Positions 60,168 to 64,000 of a DNA stretch of 64,000 nt are shown piece by piece. Origin of the DNA: Unio delphinus (Eukaryota; Mollusca; Bivalvia; Unionida; Unionidae); contig JAQISU010000210.1 of the NCBI GenBank assembly GCA_029339505.1, positions 15,479,001 to 15,543,000 on the forward strand, written 5' to 3'. The position numbers and the translations under genes were made by a program. The notes below the pieces were generated by a model. That model ran no database searches. It saw only the letters and a program-made list of their open reading frames with translations, and was not told the DNA's origin. Each line of letters opens with the position of its first letter. The first letter of the stretch is position 1.

Positions 60168-62632
60168 TGATGACCTTTTCTACTGGCAGGAACTCTTCAT
60201 TTTCTGTTTGTGAGGGTTTCAGACAATGAAAATAACCCTTACAAATGCCAGCTGTTTAATGATATTGTCAGCATCAAGGCCGTATCCTTGGAAAAATTCA
60301 ATTTGAATGTTGAAGGAGGTAAGAGTTATCTGCCTTTCTCACTTAATATTACTTCCTTTCAGGTATTAACATTTTTTCTGCATTTCTTAGCTTTGTAGAT
60401 GAATATGTATTATTTTGGTTAATCTTTGTTCTGCAGTTTCGAGATTTCAGAGATAGTATGTTACAAATATACAGTAACTATGTGTACTTTTGCTGTAAAT
60501 ATTTCCCGAATGACATCATCAATCACCATATTTGTGGTCAGCTGGCAGATTTGCCAGTGATTTTATATGATGGTTAGAAGTTCACTGAATCTCAAGATTT
60601 TTTTACGAAAATGACATACATCAACAGAACGCAAATCAAGCTTTCTGTTAGTATCAATTTTTTTATATTTTTATGTTGACTTTGCTACGGTGTGCCTTGT
60701 TAAACATTGTAACATTTGGTGATTGCATATAGGAATGTCTGCCAGATTGTCCATGATCCAGGTAAAATGGGCCTGATTTAGTGTGCTAGTTACCATATCA
60801 GTCTGGATTTAGTGTACTAGTTACCATATCAGTCTGGATTTAGTGTACTAGTTACCATATTGGTCCAGATTTAGTGTGCTAGTTACCATATCGGACAGAT
60901 TTAGTGTGCTAGTTACCATATCGGACAGATTTAATGTGCTAGTTACTGTATCGGACAGATTTAGTGTGCTAGTTACCATATCGGACAGATTTAGTGTTCT
61001 AGTTACTGTATCGGACAGATTTAGTGTGCTAGTTACTGTATCGGACAGATTTAGTGTGCTAGTTACCATATCGGACAGATTTAGTGTGCTAGTTACCATA
61101 TCAGACAGTTTTAGTGTGCTAGTTACCATTTCGGACAGATTTAGTGTGCTAGTTACCATATTGGACAGATTTAGTGTGCTAGTTACCATATCGGACAGAT
61201 TTAGTGTGCTAGTTACTATAACGGACAGATTTAGTGTACTAGTTACCATATTGGTCCAGATTTAGTGTGCTAGTTACCATATTGGTCCAGATTTAGTGTG
61301 CTAGTTACCATATCGGTCCGGATTTAGTGTGCTAGTTACCATATCGGACAGATTTAGTGTGCTAGTTACTATATCGGACAGATTTAGTGTGCTAGTTACC
61401 ATATCGGACAGATTTAGTGTGCTAGTTACCATATCAGACAGTTTTAGTGTGCTAGTTACCATTTCGGACAGATTTAGTGTGCTAGTTACCATATCGGACA
61501 GATTTAGTGTGCTAGTTACTATATCGGACAGATTTAGTGTACTAGTTACTATATCGGACAGATTTAGTGTACTTGTTACCATATCGGACAGATTTAGTGT
61601 ACTAGTTACCATATCAGTCCAGATTTAGTGTGCTAGTTACCATATCGGACAGATTTAGTGTGCTAGTTACCATATTAGGAAGCACAACATATATATTTCA
61701 GTTTGGTAACCATTGTTGCCGCTATCTTGTAAAACATATGCTTTAAAAGAAGAAACATAATTATTCAACAGCCAGATGATTGCTGTGGAATAATATTAAT
61801 TTTATATTGTGTAATAACACAGATGCTGTAAGGTTGAGCTTGTTGTGATGCTATGATCTCCATTTGCCTCCTTCCTTATTTTTTATCTCCACATTAACTT
61901 GAATTCACCATCATTTCACTGTTGGTATTGGACTTTAGGATAAAAGGTCATTGTTACAAGACTTTAGGGTCAAATGTCAGGGTTACAGGGCCTAAAAAGA
62001 AAGATAACTGTTCCCACACAATAATGTAATATGTATATCATTTTCTGAAATCAAACTTTGCATCTGAGACCAGAAAAACACATTGATTTTAGGGTCATGG
62101 ATCAATGGCTGATTAACAGTGACTGCAGGAGAAACATGATTTTTAGCATATTCGAAATAACTTATCTGGAACCTAAGGCACTTTGGTGAAATTTATATTT
62201 GCTCATTGACCTTACCATTGAGGTTGATCAATGATTATTTGCATAAATATTGTGGCTATTGTTTGGAAATGCGTATGTTTTTAAACCCGGTAAAGGAGTT
62301 TATTCTGTATACCTTTGATAAAGCATTTGCATCATAAGACATTCATATACTGACATTTACAATCTTCTCTTTTAATATTAGTGTTGAGCTTTTGATTCAA
62401 GATTTACATTTCATTACATGTCTGAAAAGAATATTTGATAGAGTTTGTAAATTGTAAATATGGTATGCGTGCTTAATCTGTTGACACAGCAGCAAGGTTC
62501 ACTGTAATTTTCTCTTTTTTCACTTTGTATTTTAGGTCCTGAATTGACCTCCAAACCCATCTTGAAATATTCCAAATCAGTTGAAGGGACCATTGGATCC
62601 ATGGCCACTCTTATGTGCATCTTTGCTGGAAA
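50594..62632 (+). CDS. L1CAM/neuroglian-like Ig-domain cell adhesion protein, partial
   Basis: Five exons join in phase: 50594-50699, 52999-53180, 59301-59492, 60190-60318 and 62536-62632, all with AG/GT borders. Exons 1-2 form Ig1: Cys in AQTKCQAGGDPKPT, Trp in YIWKKDG, and the second Cys in EEGLYQCFAQNSQGTALSG. Exons 3-4 form Ig2: Cys in FSIKCEHQP, Trp in KLDWLVG, then GTLHFLFVRVSDNENNPYKC. Exon 5 starts Ig3 (ATLMCIFAGK). The spacing and the GTLHFL/NPYKC words fit L1/neuroglian family receptors, which are single-pass membrane proteins for neural and epithelial adhesion. The signal-peptide exon upstream and everything after early Ig3 are not seen in the window. The first exon enters in phase 1, so at least one earlier exon exists. 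Contactins or other IgSF members are alternatives. Confidence 0.8.
51198..51809. mobile_element. piggyBac-like MITE (612 bp)
   Basis: The ends CACATTAACCTCT and AGGGGTTAATGTG are inverted, and both are flanked by TTAA (51194-51197 and 51810-51813), the target site of piggyBac elements. The interior has no transposase. It lies in an intron of the L1-like gene. Confidence 0.7.
51831..51917. repeat. Tandem duplication, 47-bp period
   Basis: AGATGTATAAATAGATTTTG plus ACATGTGTTGACAAATATTA occurs at 51831 and 51878. Confidence 0.85.
52236..52440 (-). mobile_element. tRNA-derived SINE, family B (minus orientation)
   Basis: Shares CATTTTTCAGCATG, CTATACATGGCGGCCAG and GAGAAGCTACTGGCAAGCTT with the 4.7-kb copy. 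Confidence 0.6.
52798..52851. repeat. (TA)n microsatellite
   Basis: About 27 TA units in an L1-like gene intron. Confidence 0.95.
53490..53550 (+). mobile_element. SINE family A fragment
   Basis: GAGTCATACTACGACTTG and ATGGTACTAACAGTTGCCTC match the post-B-box part of family A. Head and tail are absent. Confidence 0.45.
53880..54115 (-). mobile_element. Tigger-like terminal fragment
   Basis: The end reads AACGAGGCTCCACTG, the complement of CAGTGGAGCCTCGTTAATCC, with repeated TTTCCGGATTA / ATCCGGAAA words inward. This is the same terminal style as the Tigger copy at 31864. The other end and any coding part were not found. Confidence 0.5.
55332..55411. mobile_element. Pogo-like MITE fragment
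   Basis: GACCCGCATATAAGCCGACC plus a C-run, and the opposing GGCTTAAACGCGAGTATATA, are of the CGTATTTT/ATAAGxCG terminal type also seen at 58504-58659. The outer ends are lost in a (GT)n(AT)n tract. Confidence 0.3.
55420..55496. repeat. (GT)n(AT)n microsatellite
   Basis: Six GT units followed by about 30 AT units. Confidence 0.95.
55792..55960 (+). mobile_element. tRNA-derived SINE, family A
   Basis: Best-preserved head: ACCGCTCCGGTGCCCTAGTG, GGTTAGAGCATCTGCCTCGG, B box GGGTTCGATCCC, then GAGTCATACCAAAGACTTAC and ATGGTACTAACAGCTGCCTC. The 3' module is missing after about 55930. Confidence 0.7.
56878..56943. repeat. (GA)n microsatellite
   Basis: About 32 GA units. Confidence 0.95.
57006..58154. 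promoter_or_regulatory. Cluster of six TACCGGTA palindromes around the deleted pogo ORF
   Basis: Exact TACCGGTA at 57006, 57165, 57297, 57541, 57711 and 58147, with a near match TACCGGTC at 58474. The short ORF at 57770-57946 lies inside. An 8-bp palindrome at this density suggests protein-binding sites, possibly subterminal transposase sites. Confidence 0.55.
57770..57946 (+). CDS. Internally deleted pogo/Tigger-type transposase ORF, 58 residues
   Basis: The frame starts MPKRKSYTADFKLDVIKFAK, the first helix of the CENP-B/pogo N-terminal helix-turn-helix. After NRAS the recognition helix and all of the catalytic DDE domain are absent. The frame goes straight to FPGDDSEFDSSFSGFE and a DDDENEDE acidic end, which resembles the acidic C-terminus of such transposases. 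The ORF is intact from ATG to TAG. A CCAAT-type box lies upstream near 57520. It is probably an internal-deletion derivative of a larger element. A protein would have at most part of a DNA-binding domain. Confidence 0.6.
   Translation: MPKRKSYTADFKLDVIKFAKERGNRASVMELFPGDDSEFDSSFSGFEAKTDDDENEDE
58504..58659. mobile_element. Pogo-like MITE (156 bp) with TA duplication
   Basis: CCGTATTTTCGTGCATATAC at the left and TATATACGCGAAAATACGG at the right, both bordered by TA (58502-58503, 58660-58661). Inner ATAAGACGC words recur four times in both directions. Confidence 0.8.
59000..59212 (+). mobile_element. SINE family A, 5'-truncated, with (CA)n tail
   Basis: From GAGTCATACCAATGACTTAA through CAGCATTGAGAGGTTAGGG, GCCTGGTGTCAGGATAATGT and GATGCCCCAGTGCTTGACAT to GCAGACACACACACAC. 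It provides the most complete 3' part of the family. Confidence 0.7.
60121..60160. repeat. (CA)n microsatellite
   Basis: About 20 CA units directly upstream of the fourth L1-like exon. Confidence 0.95.
60784..61675. repeat. 30-bp minisatellite, about 30 units
   Basis: The unit GGACAGATTTAGTGTGCTAG plus TTACCATATC repeats with a strict 30-bp period. GTCTGG and GGTCC variants occur at both edges and near the middle. It lies in the intron between the fourth and fifth L1-like exons. The period is ten codons, so frames stay open on both strands (MVTSTLNLSD and VTISDRFSVL repeats), without evidence of translation. Confidence 0.95.
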
Positions 62633-62924
62633 GTAAGTAAAAGCTTCAGGTCCGAAATTCGTGTCTATGCCAGAAAGGGTTATGAGACAGTTTCTATTTC
62701 ACAGTTGACAGTCTTCTAAGTTTGATTGGCTAAAAATCTGGCTTATTAATGTCGCTTATTTGCAACACCATTCAGTGACAGTTTTTGCCAGTTTTTTTTA
62801 CAAGTTAAGCTTGCATCAATCAAGCTCCTCCATTATTGAGTAGTGGACAGTTGCACATCCTTATATTTAACCTCTGATTAGTCCAGTTTCTAGCTTGGTA
62901 ACACTAATATGTACTGTAGTATCA

Positions 62925-63300
62925 TTTATTTTCGTTGGGCTCAATTTTCGTGGTTTTGTAAAAAAAAGGCATTTTCGTGGGGACGTAAATTCGTGGTTTT
63001 GCCTGTCAAATTTTGCATATTATAAGGTAGTTAATTTCATGGTTTAACCTCTACAAGTACCCCAAATAAAGAATACAAAAGAATAAAACGATGCCGACGC
63101 AAACGGCGGTAACATTAATGTTTAAAACAATACTACCACCTGTATGAGTACATATCTAAGACCCGGCAAGTTCAATACTTACAACGTGTTTTTGGCCAAG
63201 TGATTAACATCTGTCAAAGCAGACTCAGCCAACAACACTAAAACAATACTTCCACCTATGTGAGCACATATCAAACACCCGTCAGGATTAATCAGTTTCG
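62925..63300. repeat. Dispersed repeat with internal duplication
   Basis: TTTTCGTGG words recur at 62946-62999 (CAATTTTCGTGGTTTTG, ATTTTCGTGGGGACG), a pattern of a MITE-like repeat. AAAACAATACTACCACCTG (about 63123) and AAAACAATACTTCCACCTA (about 63240) start two similar segments about 118 bp apart. Confidence 0.4.
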
Positions 63301-63312
63301 CCATGTTTTCGT

Positions 63313-63630
63313 TTGAGTGTTCAAGATCAAAGGAAGCCGACGCCGCCAACAAAACCAGACCAATCAGTTATTAAAGTACATTTGAATGATCTCTTACTTA
63401 AACCACTGTCCATAAAGTTGCAATATCAGTACTTTATGACTATCATGGCGTTAACACAGTGGCTTAAGAGTGGTAAAATTCAACTTAGATCACCCTCGGT
63501 TCCTGGACTTCCTAACCCATCAGAAGCTGAGAACCCGGCGCAGGCTCTCGCTTACCAGGCAGCTAATGACGCAGTAGAACCACTGCTTCAGTCTGTGTCC
63601 CGGAAAAGAAAGCGAGGAGAGTATAACTGA
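63313..63630 (+). CDS. Unrecognised open frame, up to 105 codons
   Basis: The frame lacks an ATG at its start (first candidate start TTG; the first ATGs are internal). It reads KPTPPTKPDQ, then a hydrophobic stretch QYQYFMTIMALTQWL, then NPAQALAYQAANDAVEPLLQ and a basic end SRKRKRGEYN, a possible nuclear-localisation sequence. Composition is protein-like and GC-richer than the surrounding intron. It could be an exon (an AG lies at 63316-63317) or a transposon gene fragment. It lies beyond the L1-like exon at 62632. Confidence 0.35.
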   Translation: MSVQDQRKPTPPTKPDQSVIKVHLNDLLLKPLSIKLQYQYFMTIMALTQWLKSGKIQLRSPSVPGLPNPSEAENPAQALAYQAANDAVEPLLQSVSRKRKRGEYN

Positions 63631-64000
63631 AACAGTGGCTTTGTCCAACAATCTGTGCAGTGTGAGCTTTAATAATCTGCTTTAGTGTTTCAAAAAAAAT
63701 ATTTTTTTTTACAGGATTGTTGTTCTATTGGATTTAAAATGCATGGATAAAAAAATGTGCTTTCAGAAGGATTTGAATGTTTAAACAACAGCTGCACTAG
63801 ATTGAAGGATCGACTTCAATAACTATTAAATCTAATTTTCATATGCAGTTATTTTGTATTACTAGTATTTTTTCTTTCTTTCTTTCTGTTTAGTATTACT
63901 ATTGTTTGAATATGTTATGCTTTTTCTATATTTTCTCTCTATCCTTACTTAAATGAAACACTGTAAAAAAAAAAACGGGTCGGGAATTGGGGGGGGGGAT
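63631..64000. other. Window end, AT-rich with G-run
   Basis: No feature seen apart from short A, T and G homopolymers. Confidence 0.5.

Noticed and set aside
60848..61628. Overlapping open frames on both strands in the 30-bp array
   Set aside because: Same artefact of a ten-codon repeat, in an intron, with no splice sites around them.

Overview
The window is AT-rich nuclear DNA of an animal. It has short exons with GT-AG introns, long introns, many (TA)n, (TAA)n, (GATA)n, (GA)n and (CA)n tracts, tRNA-derived SINEs, 5'-truncated LINE tails, and many small DNA-transposon derivatives. An L1/neuroglian-type adhesion gene, a multi-exon OTU-domain (vertnin-like) gene and this repeat mix suggest a lophotrochozoan invertebrate, most likely a bivalve mollusc. 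That assignment is inference, because no species marker is present.

Layout. 1-9.5 kb is gene-poor: LINE remnants, a SINE and a 31-bp minisatellite. 9.67-25.37 kb (+) holds a gene that can be assembled completely from the sequence: eleven coding exons with matching intron phases, 437 residues and a C-terminal OTU-like cysteine-protease domain. 25.5-30.0 kb is a large minisatellite of about 30-bp units with a higher-order pattern. It lies between the 3' ends of two converging genes. 30.9-33.2 kb (-) is a small three-exon gene (129 residues, poly(A) signal present) that I do not recognise. A decayed Tigger/pogo copy lies in its first intron. 33.2-38.6 kb is dense in DNA-transposon derivatives: hAT-like MITEs with visible 8-bp target-site duplications (one cutting a THAP-domain exon), foldback repeats, and a second, base-identical copy of the 70-bp sequence just upstream of the OTU gene, next to a hairpin carrying heat-shock-element motifs. 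38.6-43.9 kb is intergenic repeat DNA with a hAT-like element nested in a SINE. 43.9-48.4 kb holds broken transposase-like coding sequence: a hAT-type N-terminus, a LINE tail, and an approximately 3-kb degenerate transposase of a family I cannot name. After two more minisatellites, 50.6-62.6 kb (+) contains five exons of an L1CAM/neuroglian-like gene covering Ig1, Ig2 and the start of Ig3. Its introns hold a piggyBac-like MITE, an internally deleted pogo-type transposase ORF surrounded by TACCGGTA palindromes, SINEs and a 30-bp minisatellite.

The two well-supported host genes on the plus strand and the small minus-strand gene have no obvious functional link. Most of the remaining structure is transposon insertion, nesting and tandem-repeat expansion. 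No rRNA gene, functional tRNA gene, CRISPR array or prokaryotic feature was seen.
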